64,000 nucleotides of DNA, taken from assembly GCA_039111635.1 (NCBI GenBank), contig JBCAQO010000002.1:3100001-3164000 (forward strand). Direction: 5' to 3'. The position numbers were made by a program, and so were the translations under genes. Source of the stretch: Heterobasidion occidentale (Eukaryota; Basidiomycota; Agaricomycetes; Russulales; Bondarzewiaceae). Positions 9,463 to 19,368 of the stretch are shown piece after piece. The notes under the pieces are model-generated. The model had not been told where the DNA came from, did not search any database, and worked only from the letters and a program-made list of their open reading frames with translations. Within the stretch, counting starts at the first letter, position 1, and the number at the start of each line of letters is the position of its first letter.

Positions 9463-12400
9463 ATCTCCTGAAGTCCGACTAGCTCTGCCATCTTCTCAAC
9501 CTTCTGACGAGCCAAGGGTTTGGTAAACCCATCAGCTGCCATTTCCCCTGTGGGGCAATATCGCAGCTCAATCAGGTTCTTCTCGATGATGTCGCGGATG
9601 AAATGGTATCGGATGTCGATGTGTTTTGTGCGGGAGTGGAAAGCATCATTCTTGGCGAGGGAGATAGCAGATAGATTGTCTCCAAATAGAATGGTCGGCA
9701 CAGTCAAGGGGGAGAGTAAATTACTCAGAAGCATGCGAATCCATAGCGCTTCTTTCGTCGCATGAGCAAGTGCAACATACTCAGCTTCGGTGCTCGACTG
9801 AGCAACAATGGTCTGTTTCTTAGAAGACCAAGAAACGGCACCACCATCGAACAGAAAAACGTATCCCGAGATTGAGCGTCGGTGTTCCTGACCTCCATGA
9901 TCTGCGTCCGAGAATCCTTCAATACCTCGCTGTTCCCTTCCGAATGTCAACCACAGCTCCCGTGTTCCCTTCAAATACCTCAACAGTCGCTTTGCGGCTT
10001 CCCAATGAGCACGTCCTGGATTCTGCATGAATTGCGAAAGGTACGATACCGCAAAACAAATGTCTGGTCGAGCAGCAACAGTGGCATACATAGCCGATCC
10101 GATGAGTTCCTGATAGGGGACATTACGCATTTCGGCATACTGCTGCGGCGTAGACGGGGACTGCAATGCAGAGAGATGGGTATTTGGATCCGTAGGAGTA
10201 GACAGTGGATTGGCGGATTCGAGATTAAAACGTGAGAGAATCGTGTCGATGTACGCTCGCTGAGACAAGGATATGGTCCGCGCCCCGCGATCGCGTTTGA
10301 TCTCGATACCGAGAAGCCAATGGATCTCGCCCAAGTCAGTCATCTCGAAGGCATCATTCAGAGCAGCTTTCATAGCCAGGATTCCATCAACGGTATCAGA
10401 GAAGATTGACAGATCATCCACGGAGACTGAAATAATGGAGATTCCGGCCGAGTCTGGCTTGTAAAACACCCCATGTTCGACAGGACATACCACAAATCCC
10501 ATTTTGAGGAATGCATGGCTGAGTTTTTGATACCATCGACGATTGGACTGTTTTAGACCATAGATAGTCTTAAAAAGACGACAGACCTTGGCCTGGAGGC
10601 CGGGAGAGATGTACCCGGGAGGCTGCTTCATGTAGATCACCTCCTCGAGGTCCCCATTGAGGAAAGCGTTTTTGACATCCATCTGGTGGATCTCCCAGTC
10701 AAATCGGGCAGCGAGAGCGAGCAGAATTCGGATAGTCGTGAGTTTTGCGACCGGTGCGAAGGTGTCGCCATAGTCGAGTCCGGGGACTTGAGTGAAGCCT
10801 TGCGCGACGAGGCGCGCCTTGTATTTGACAATCTCGCCTGACGCGCCCCGTTTGAGCTTGAAAACCCACTTGGAACCAACGACGTTCGCGTCGGGCGGCC
10901 TGTCGACGAGAGTCCAGGTTTTGAGCTTGTGCATGCGAGCAAGCTCATCTTTGATTGCGGCGTCCCAACTCGGCCAGTCCGGTCGTTGCCGGGCTTCTTC
11001 AACATTGCGTGGCTCCAATCCCTCCGTCGTCTCTGCTCCCATGGCCCACTCAATGCCTTCCCATTTTCTCCCTACCATCTCCACCTCCTCCAGCTCTATT
11101 CGTTCCTCGTCAACGTCCCTCACGAATGCCTCCAGCGCTCCGGCTTGTAGCGCATCAGCCGCAGCACCCGCAGACGTGTCGTCAGCCTTGGGAGCGGCGC
11201 GCATGCCGCGCGGAACGACTGGCGCGCGCGCGCTGCCGGTCGTTGTTCCTTCTCCACGCTCAAGACGCCGGATGTAGTCGGAGGGTTTGGGAGTACGGCG
11301 GGGACGCGTCGTTTCGACGCTGGGGGGGGAGTCAGAGCGCTTGGCAATGAGTTCAGGTATGTTTGCATCGTTTGCAGCGCTAGCGTCTGGCTGCGCTTGA
11401 GCCGTGTCGTTGTACTGACTGTCCGAGGGGTTTTCAGGTCTTTCCTGCTCGTTCTTGAGCTGCGATGCGTCGGCGGCGCTCGGTGACGACGCATCCGGGG
11501 TGTCAGGTGCACTTGCGCGGCCTGCACCCTGCGCGGGCTTTTCTGGCGCTCGTACGTTCGCGTTCGGGTTGTCGATCTCGTCGACAACGACTTCCGGTAA
11601 AGGTGAGTCGTCCCAGCGAATGTTGCGCTCGACGCTGATCCTCCGTTTCGTCGGCCAATACACCAAGATGCCCTTGCTTTCAGCGCTATGGCCGACGAAG
11701 CGTCCTTCGTCAGCTTGCGCGTCGAGCTTGCTCCGCCCCTCGATTTTCACCCACACCCGGCATCCCCATACGTGGAGATTGCTCAGATCCGGCTTTGTGC
11801 CGTGGACTTTCTCGTATGGTGTCGTACCTGCCAAGCTCCTCGACCCAGTCCGATTCCAGAGCCAGACAGCGTGCGACATGGCCGCGCCCCATAGAGACTT
11901 CGGGAGGCCTGACGCTATCAACAGTGCGCGGCCGCGTTCGACAACGGTACGTAGAAAACGTTCTGCCTTTCCATTTTGGGCTGACGAATCATGAACGGTC
12001 TTTTCGTGGATTGTCCCATTGTTTTTGAGGTGCGTTTCAAATTCGTCTGAGGTGTACCCCTCCGCGATCCGTGCGTAACGTGCCAACCTGAGTGACTCCG
12101 CGATGGCCTTTTAAGAAAGCCTCGTGCTGCACATAGTGACGAAAAGCCTCGCTCTTAGACCGTAAGAGTTTGAGGACAATCTCCTGCGAGTAGTCGTCCA
12201 TGATGGGCATTGCGTACCGATAACCAGTGAGAGAGTTTACGGGCGCTGGACCCCATAAGTCAGAGTGTAGTAGCTCGCCATAGCGGGATGCTCGTGCACG
12301 CGTACGTTCCTTCGGGAACGAGACCCGCGTCATCTTGGCCTGTACACAGGCTGTGCATAGCTCATGGTCGGCGGAGTGGTTGTCGAGGGTGATACCTTTG

Positions 12401-13932
12401 ACTAGGCCATCAGTTATGAGTTTCTTTGCCGATTCGAGTGAGATGTGACCGAGTCTTTGGTGTAGCTCCTTCGCTGATAGCACGAGGTTGGCGGAAGCTT
12501 CTTCCTCTTCCCCCTCGCGTGTTATCAGGGGAGAACTCTCGGCCAGTTGTGCAGAACTTGAAAGCGTGTGATTAACTACTTTGTACAGGTTGTTCGTGTG
12601 AGGGATGCGCGCGACAATGCGATTCGAAGGATCACTGATCTGGCAGATCCCATGTCGCAAGTGGATGGAGTAACCGGCTTCGTCAATGCGACTAGCCGAA
12701 ATCAGGGTGATGGCGATGGATGGTGCATACAACACATCAAATAGGCGGACAGTGGTATTCCTGTTCCCATTCGGAAGTAGTACGGTGATGGTACCACGTC
12801 CAGTAGCCATGAAGGTGCGTTTATCGGCGGCGTGAATTGGTTTTGGCGGGATGCTGACAAAATCGGAGAATTCCTCGCGATAGGGAGACATATGGTGGCT
12901 CGCACCGGTGTCGAGGCATCGTACGCGAGTCGTGGGCGAAGCTGCGGGGTCGGCGATCAAAGCGGTCAAGTCGAAAGATGCTGAGAACCCAAATTCGGGG
13001 TTGTCCTCCTCAGCAAAAGCTATGTTTCCCGAGCTTGCATTACGAGTTTTCTTGTGTTCACCCGGTCGATGCGCGCCTGCCGGCCACTGTCCTTCCTTCC
13101 CTCCACCGGGTCGGAAGCAGTCAGCAGCAATGTGGTTGGTCAGTCCACAGTTGTTACACTTCTTGCCACTCAATGACTGATTAGCCTTCTTCCCCCTCTT
13201 CCCCTTTCCCTTCTTGAAACCCCCTTGCGAGTAAAGGGCCGTCTCGTCAGACGGGGCCTTCTTCTCGAGTCGGGTTTGGATGGATCTTCGATCATACTCC
13301 TGTGTGATATGTTGGAGTGTTCCATGAGGGGTAAGTTTCTGCGAGCTAAGCGATGCGGAAGTAGTGATCACTGATATCACAGACTCGTAGGATTTTGGAA
13401 GGGAGGATAGGATTACGGCAACAAAATCGTCATCGCTGAGAGCACAGCCCATTCCGGTAAGTTGGTTTTGAAGTCCGAGGAGGCTATCGAGATGAGTGCG
13501 CACATCACCACCTTCGATGCATCGAGTGTCGTGGATACGGCGTCGAACATCAATTTCAACCATCTTCCCCCGCTTCTCCGCAAGATCACAGAGTGCCGTC
13601 CAGACTTCTTTGGCGGTCGTTTTCTCCTTGATTCGATTGAGGATGGAGTCAGGAATGGTAGAGTAGATTTGCTGCTTGATGGCAGCCTCGCGCTGATTGT
13701 ACTCGTCAACTTTCTCGATTGCTTTATCATATGCATCGATGACCTCGGTTTTTGCATCTGCCGGAGGAAGAGCTGGCTCCATTGGTTGCCGAGCGGTACC
13801 AGCCAGATGTCGCGACAAGCCAACCTTTGATTCAATGGCCGTCTTTACTCTATCTTTGTAGATTGGCCAGTTCGACAGATCTTCTGAGAGCTTTGTGATA
13901 GTTGTGACGGTAATTGAGTTGGTGAGCGACAT
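9459..13932 (-). CDS. inner Copia Gag-Pol polyprotein, one frameshift in integrase
   Basis: The likely start is the ATG at 13932 (MSLTNSITVTTITKL). An upstream in-frame ATG at 13953 lies within the primer-binding site. Parts in order: UBN2-type Gag, CCHC knuckle CNNCGLTNHIAADC, aspartic protease CLDTGASHHMSPY, integrase zinc finger (HQRLGH ... CTAC) and core (HSDLWGP; LRTDRGG; NGKAERFLRTVVERGRALL), RT (WVFKLKRGASGEI; QMDVKNAFLNGDL; YGLKQSNRRW; SVDD at the catalytic site) and RNase H (SSTEAEYVAL; HIDIRYHFIRD). The first frame covers 13953-12037 and the second 12086-9459. They meet just after LRTDRGG, before the second integrase acidic residue, so a small indel of 2 nt or equivalent is likely. 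Programmed frameshifting is less likely, since the break lies inside a catalytic domain. Confidence 0.88.
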
Positions 13933-13942
13933 GGCAGGGTCC

Positions 13943-13957
13943 GCAGGGCCCATAACC
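13943..13957 (-). promoter_or_regulatory. primer-binding site of inner Copia, initiator-tRNA-Met anticodon-arm type
   Basis: The minus-strand sequence right after the 5' LTR is GGTTATGGGCCCTGC. Its core GGTTATGGGCCC is complementary to the anticodon arm of eukaryotic initiator tRNA-Met (GGGCCCATAACC), not to a tRNA 3' end. Drosophila copia primes from an internal half of the same tRNA. Use of a cleaved half-tRNA here is inference from that match. Confidence 0.7.
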
Positions 13958-14256
13958 TGTAGAAATACGGGCTAGAAGGTAATATCTCAGCGTCTATTAG
14001 AACACTAAGAAAGGCTATACGACATCTACCTAGAAGGTAATATCTATTCCAAAGTATTGTAAGTGTCAATCTGAGAGTATGTAATAGAAGCGGGCTCACC
14101 TCAGCGTCTATTAGAACACTGAGGGAAGCCTGCGCTGGCCGCGCTCGTAGTACGAGCGCGGTGGCTGAGAACTGTATAGTATCTCGGTAATACCCGAGCC
14201 AATGAGAAGTGAGTTAAGTAATATGTAAGAAATAGGTGATTTGCCTTAATTCAACA
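13958..14256 (-). repeat. 5' LTR of inner Copia (299 bp)
   Basis: Same X, 56-nt intron-like segment (14099-14044), Y, spacer, X, Y layout as the other LTR. It is followed at 14257-14261 by the GGCAG target duplication. Confidence 0.92.
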
Positions 14257-14272
14257 GGCAGGGCCCATAACC
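14257..14272 (-). promoter_or_regulatory. primer-binding site of outer Copia, hit by the inner insertion
   Basis: GGCAGGGCCCATAACC (+ strand) is the same initiator-tRNA-Met anticodon-arm complement as in the inner element. Its first five bases are the target duplication, so the inner element inserted at the edge of this site and separated it from the outer gag at 9093. Confidence 0.7.
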
Positions 14273-14573
14273 TGTAGAAATCTAGAGTAGAACTGACTCA
14301 GCCTCGCACGAGTAACGCGAAGGTCTATATATTCACCTAGAGTAGAACTGACTACAATAGGGTAAGCAATAGATATGGAAAGGTAAACTATATGGGGCTC
14401 ACCTCAGCCTCGCACGAGTAACGCGAAGGTCTGAGGAAGCCCGGACATGAGACCGCAAGTATATAACAGAAGATAGCAGTTCCGGTACCGAAAGAATAAC
14501 AAATGTAAGGTACGATACTTCCGTAAACCCCGAAACTGCTCCGTAGTGCTCCGAGCGAGTTGCACCTTCAACA
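14273..14573 (-). repeat. 5' LTR of outer Copia (301 bp)
   Basis: Starts TGTAGAAAT and ends CTTCAACA on the + strand, the same terminal words as the inner LTR, but the middle is unrelated in sequence. The layout is the same on the minus strand: X (28 nt, 14430-14403), a 51-nt GTGAGCCC..TTGTAG segment (14402-14352), Y (15 nt, 14351-14337), a 12-nt spacer (14336-14325), X (14324-14297), Y (14296-14282). The partner LTR is not in the window. CACAG follows at 14574-14578 as a possible target duplication. Confidence 0.8.
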
Positions 14574-14925
14574 CACAGGACAGCATGTATCGATCATGTC
14601 TGCTCGGTGCGTAGTGCGCATGCATTATTTTGTATTTGAGCCCTTCGAGAATGCTTAAGACTCAACTTACCGGGCACCTAGCTAGTTCAAACATGGAGAC
14701 GGCAGTACGGCCAGTGACAGTAGAAGTGCCCATATAGTTCGCATTGTATATGTTTTAGTGTGAGGGACGGTAATATAACCCTTGCTTAGTTCGGTGCCTG
14801 TGGGCGCTTGAGCGTGTGGCTGTATACGAGTTTCTTCTGCATCATGATGCAGAATCGTGGCTAATAGACTGTTATTGGGCGCTCCAAATCACCTCCAGAC
14901 TTTGCTTCCATGCCATTCATCGGAT
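14574..14925. other. gap between outer Copia LTR and NLR gene
   Basis: No gene is seen. It presumably holds the promoter of the NLR gene. An AT-rich stretch (GTAATATAACCC near 14770) is the only TATA-like word noticed. Confidence 0.4.
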
Positions 14926-17900
14926 ATGGTAGGACACGACTCACACGTACAGTTCACTGAAATCTGGGTCACTGCGATCACTCAGTACAAGCGCGATACC
15001 AAGCATGATATCCTGCGAGGCCGACTCGAGGCCGACTCCCCTGATGCTCTTCTTGACATCATTGACAGCGAGCAGCACAAGTTCAGGGAGTATCGCAAGA
15101 GGGGACAGAAGATCAGGGATGTGCTCAAGCCTATCCTTCAGCTAACGGAGCTACTCTCGGAGACGGTCGGAGAAAGTCTAGCACCAGTGAGCACCATCGC
15201 TACCGTCAGTCGAAACTGCGATCACAGATGTCCATGATGCTTATTGCCAGGTTCACCCACCAGCAAAGGCGATATCTGTCGCTGTATGTGTTCTTTTAAA
15301 GGTAGCAATTCAGTGCTTATTTGTGGACAAGTCCAACTTATCTGTGAGTCACAGGCTGCGAAGAATGTCAGCACCCACTATGACACGATCGTCGACATGA
15401 TCGAGGAGCTTAGAGGTTTCGTCGATCGGTTGGGCGTTCTCAATCAACAAAACATCACTTTGCCTTTGAAAAATATTGTTGTCGAGATCTTGGCGCAATT
15501 TCTCTCGACGCTGGGAGTGACGATGAAGTCAATGAGGCAGAAGCGTCCTGGTGAGAATGAAGAAAGCGTTGTATGCATCATTGCTAATTCGGGTATTGAA
15601 TGTTGTGTAGCCCAATACGTCAAAGCCCTTCTTGGAAGGAACACGGATGCGAGCGAAGCAATGAAGAAGCTAACAAGGTTGTTAAACCAGGCGAGCCTTA
15701 TGGTGAACACCGTCACCTCGGTGCATGCTACACGAGGCTTACAGATCCTAGAAGCATCAAGAGGTAAGATATAAATACCATCTTTTCCAGCATGGCTCAT
15801 GTTCCACGCTAGACGATGAGCTCCGAAATAAGATTCGTGAATGGCTCAGCCCACCCGATCCGTCGACGAACCACAATGCAGCCCTCCAAGCGCGATATGA
15901 AGGGACAGGTGACTGGTTCCTCCAAGGACAAAAATTCTTAGAGTGGACGACGACTCCGGGTTCATTCCTTTGGATTCATGGCATACGTATGTATTCTCTC
16001 TGAGTCCGAACGGTGCGAATAATGTCGGAGCTGTATTTCTAGCTGGCAACGGTAAAACGATCTTATGGTATGTTTCTGCAAGATGCAGGCATGTACCAAC
16101 GCCTGATACATTCGTTGAATCACAGCTCGGCCATCATCGAAACTCTTCAACGTGATTACCGCCCAGCCAATGCATCTCTCACAGCCGTGGCATATTTCTA
16201 CTTCGACTTCAATGATCAAGAGAAACTCACCCTTCGAAGTCTTGTGCATTCGCTGGTCATTCAGCTCTTGTTTCAATTATCCGGTACTCCTGTCCCATTA
16301 CGGGATCTTTGGGCGCGCAACCACGATGGAACACAGCAGCCAAAACTTGACGATCTGGTCACGATTTTGAAGACAATGGCCGGAGGCTTCAGCCAGACAT
16401 ACATTGTTCTAGATGCTCTTGACGAATGCACTAGTCCGGAACGAGAGGCAGTTTTACAGTTATTGGATCAAATCAAGAAGTGGGATCTCCCGATTCTGCA
16501 TGTTTTGGCGTTGAGTCGGCCTGTGCGGGAGGTTAGTGTGGCAATGGAGTCTTTGCGCGCTAGTCGGTTTGATCTCCAAGGCAAAATCTCTCGTATGAAC
16601 TACGATATCCAGCTATATCTTGAAGGTCTACTTCGGGACGACTTCTACCTTCGAGATTGGGGGGCCATGCACAAGGCAATGATCACAGACACTCTCATCC
16701 AACGTGCAAACGGGATGTAAGTGAATCTTGACGCTTGACTAGCATCGCAGCTGACGCTCCACTGGCCCTCAAGGTTTCAGTGGGTTCGTTGCCAGCTGGA
16801 CAGTTTGCGAAAATGTGTCTCAGCTTCTGATCTGGAGGCGGCTTTGAATAGTCTGCCGAAAAGTCTAGATGCGACTTATGAGCGTATATTGCAGCACATT
16901 CCGGATGAACATCAAGAGAAGGTGCATCGAGTATTGCAGTTCCTTTGTTGCTCGGCTCGCCCCATGCTGCTTGGTGAACTTGCCGAAGTCGTAACAGTGA
17001 ACATGGATCCTGCAGGAACGGCGCATTACATCCCGGAGGATCGGTTGCGCAGCTCATCGGATGTACTCACAATATGTGGCAGCCTGGTCTCCCTGTCTGA
17101 AGCCGATACTCGTCGGCAGTGGGACGATCCGTATCCAAACCTCCCGCGGAGTATAGCGCAACTCATCCGATTATCGCACTTTTCCGTTCAAGAATACTTG
17201 ATGTCTGAACGAATGCGAACAGGCGGAGCTCTGGAGTATCGGATCGATACCGATCTCGCACATAGGTCGATCGCTATGACTTGTCTTGCCTACCTGTTGC
17301 GGTTCAACAATCCCGGTGGGCTGAATAGGAAGCGTATAGAAGAACATCCGGACATTGCGCTAGTTTCATATGCGGGGAGACACTGGATCTGGCATTGTTT
17401 ACGATGTTCAGGCAAGGACAATGACCAGCCTCTGCAAATGTTAATCCAAGAGCTTTTCCATCCTCGACGCGCACAATTCCTGAATTGGGTCAGGATATAC
17501 GATTTAGATACGGGCCGGCATGGCAGGCCTCTAGACATCAAGACACTTCCTGGCCCCCTTTACTACTCATGTCACGCTGGATTGTTCGAGGTTTCGCAAT
17601 GGCTCTTAAGCCAAGGCGCCGAGGTGAATGCAAGAGGGGGCAACTTCGTCTATCCTCTAATTGCGGCATGCGCTAGTGGTCATATTGAAGTCGTGCGTCT
17701 GCTGTTAGACCGAGGCGCGGACGTGAACGTGGACGCTGAGATACATGGGATCGATAGAACCGCACTGCAGGCAGCTTGCTCGCGAGGTCACGAAACGATC
17801 GTGGAATTGTTACTGAACCGAGGTGCGGACGTGAACGCGGAAGGAGGAGTGTTCGGGCCCGCACTCCAGGTGGCGTGTAAAGACGGTCGCGACACGACTG

Positions 17901-18925
17901 TACAACTGCTGCTTGACCGAGGTGCGGACGTGAACGTGATCGTGGAGGGAGGAATATTCCGAACCGCGCTGCGGGCGGCATGTTCTGGAGTTCACGAAAC
18001 GACGGTGCATTTACTGCTGGACCGAGGCGCAAACGTGAATGCGGAGGACGAAGCGAACGGAAGTGCACTACAGGCGGCGTGTGCGCAAGGTCATGAACCA
18101 CTCGTGCGACTGCTCATCGATCAGGGTGCCGAGCTTGAGGGCGGGTACACATTAAGTGCTGCGTGTTCGGGGGGCAACGAAGCTATCGTGCGACTGCTCC
18201 TTGACCGAGGTGCGGATGCGAGTGTCCCTGATGGCTCCGAAAGCGCGCTACAGGCGGCGTGCGAGGGAGGCCACGTTGCAATCGTGAAACTGCTGTTGGA
18301 CAATGGCGTCGAGGTTAACACCCGAGGAGGAATCTACGAGACTGCGTTGCAGTCAGCGTGTTCAACAAGTCATTGTCAAGGAGAAGTTGTGCGACTGCTG
18401 TTAGACAACGGCGCCGACGTTAATGCAAGAGGAGGTCAATATGAAACTGCGCTGCAGGCGGCGTGTGCAGAGGGCGGTGATTGTAAAGGAGAAGTCGTTA
18501 GACTATTGCTGGACAACGGAGCCAACGTCAATATAAGGGGAGGATGCTACGAAACCGCGCTGCAGGCGGCGTGTGCAGAAGGCGTAGAGTTCGATGGACA
18601 AGTCGTGCGACTACTGCTGGATCGGGGTGCCGAGCTAGATACACAAGGAGGGTGGTATGGGAACGCATTACAGGCCGCATTGATTCATGACATTTTCTGG
18701 GCTCAAGATGGGGCTGCCAAAATGATGTGGGACGCGGGTGCCAGGCTTGGTACCATGTCATCTGCAGCACAATCCGACGGGCACCTGCCAGCTTGGCAGC
18801 CATCACCGTCGGACACGATTTGGCACCAGAGCGGCACTTACACACCGGCCTATCCACCTGATGCGTGGCCCGGACTCGGATACCATGAAAAAAAACACGA
18901 CAGACGACGAAGAAGCTGGTCTTGA
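14926..18925 (+). CDS. NLR-type STAND protein: Goodbye domain, NACHT, ankyrin repeats
   Basis: Eight exons fit cleanly: 14926-15186, 15251-15301, 15355-15550, 15611-15763, 15813-15986, 16043-16067, 16126-16716 and 16774-18925 (about 1200 aa). Introns are 49-64 nt. The N-terminal ~210 residues (FTEIWVTAITQYKR..., then AAKNVSTHYDTIVDMIEEL) look like the fungal Goodbye domain of NLRs. The NACHT P-loop GIPGNGKTIL at about residue 275 is assembled across three exons. Walker B is YIVLDALDEC near residue 380. A helical linker follows, then 11-12 ankyrin repeats (from about residue 745) with the pattern TALQAACxxGHxxxVRLLLDxGADVN. The family acts in non-self recognition and regulated cell death in fungi. 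Here that role is inferred. The start codon is uncertain: the ATG at 14926 is the first in frame, but an upstream exon is possible. The gene lies 350 bp from the retrotransposon nest. Confidence 0.85.
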
Positions 18926-19368
18926 TCACACTGGTATTGCTCCCTATATTTAATTGAATGAATAGAGATCAACATATGACTTACCGCTGGTATCAAGCAT
19001 TTCGCCAATGGCAGTGTTCAGAAAGCTCGTGTGTTAGCGGTGTGGTCCAGTCATAACACGTTGAATCTTGATGGCCCTTGTTACATCAAGTCAAAAACTT
19101 TGCCAATCCTAGAAATGTCTTGTGGGCGACCTTACCATACCATTAGTTAACGACTGTTGGATTGCTGAAGCGCTGAATGCTTGCATCCTCGACGCCACCG
19201 CTGTCGGGAAGCAAGCCCGAGCGGGCCCGAATGGCGGGCGTGAGAAGGGGGATATGATGAGCTGAATGACGTCATATAATATCTATACTTAGCGGCGGTG
19301 TGCTCAACGTTGCAAACGGCGTCCGAGTCGCTTGACGCTCGACTCTCGGCCTGCGTTCGTCGTCCATC
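18926..19368. other. intergenic, NLR 3' end to NDE start
   Basis: No gene is supported. It must hold the NLR terminator and the NDE promoter. Confidence 0.4.

Larger units (their letters stand above)
9153..14256 (-). mobile_element. inner Copia LTR retrotransposon, nearly intact, recently inserted
   Basis: Two 299-bp LTRs (9153-9451 and 13958-14256) bound a 4.5-kb interior read on the minus strand. LTR ends are TG..CA on either strand. They differ at a single position (T at 9352, C at 14157), so insertion is recent. A perfect GGCAG target duplication flanks the element. The primer-binding site is at 13943-13957 and the polypurine tract at 9452-9462. The only obvious lesion is a frame change inside integrase near 12055-12065. 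It inserted into another Copia element between that element's primer-binding site and its gag. Confidence 0.92.

Noticed and set aside
11455..11994. 179-aa open frame, + strand
   Set aside because: It is antisense to Copia integrase/linker coding sequence.
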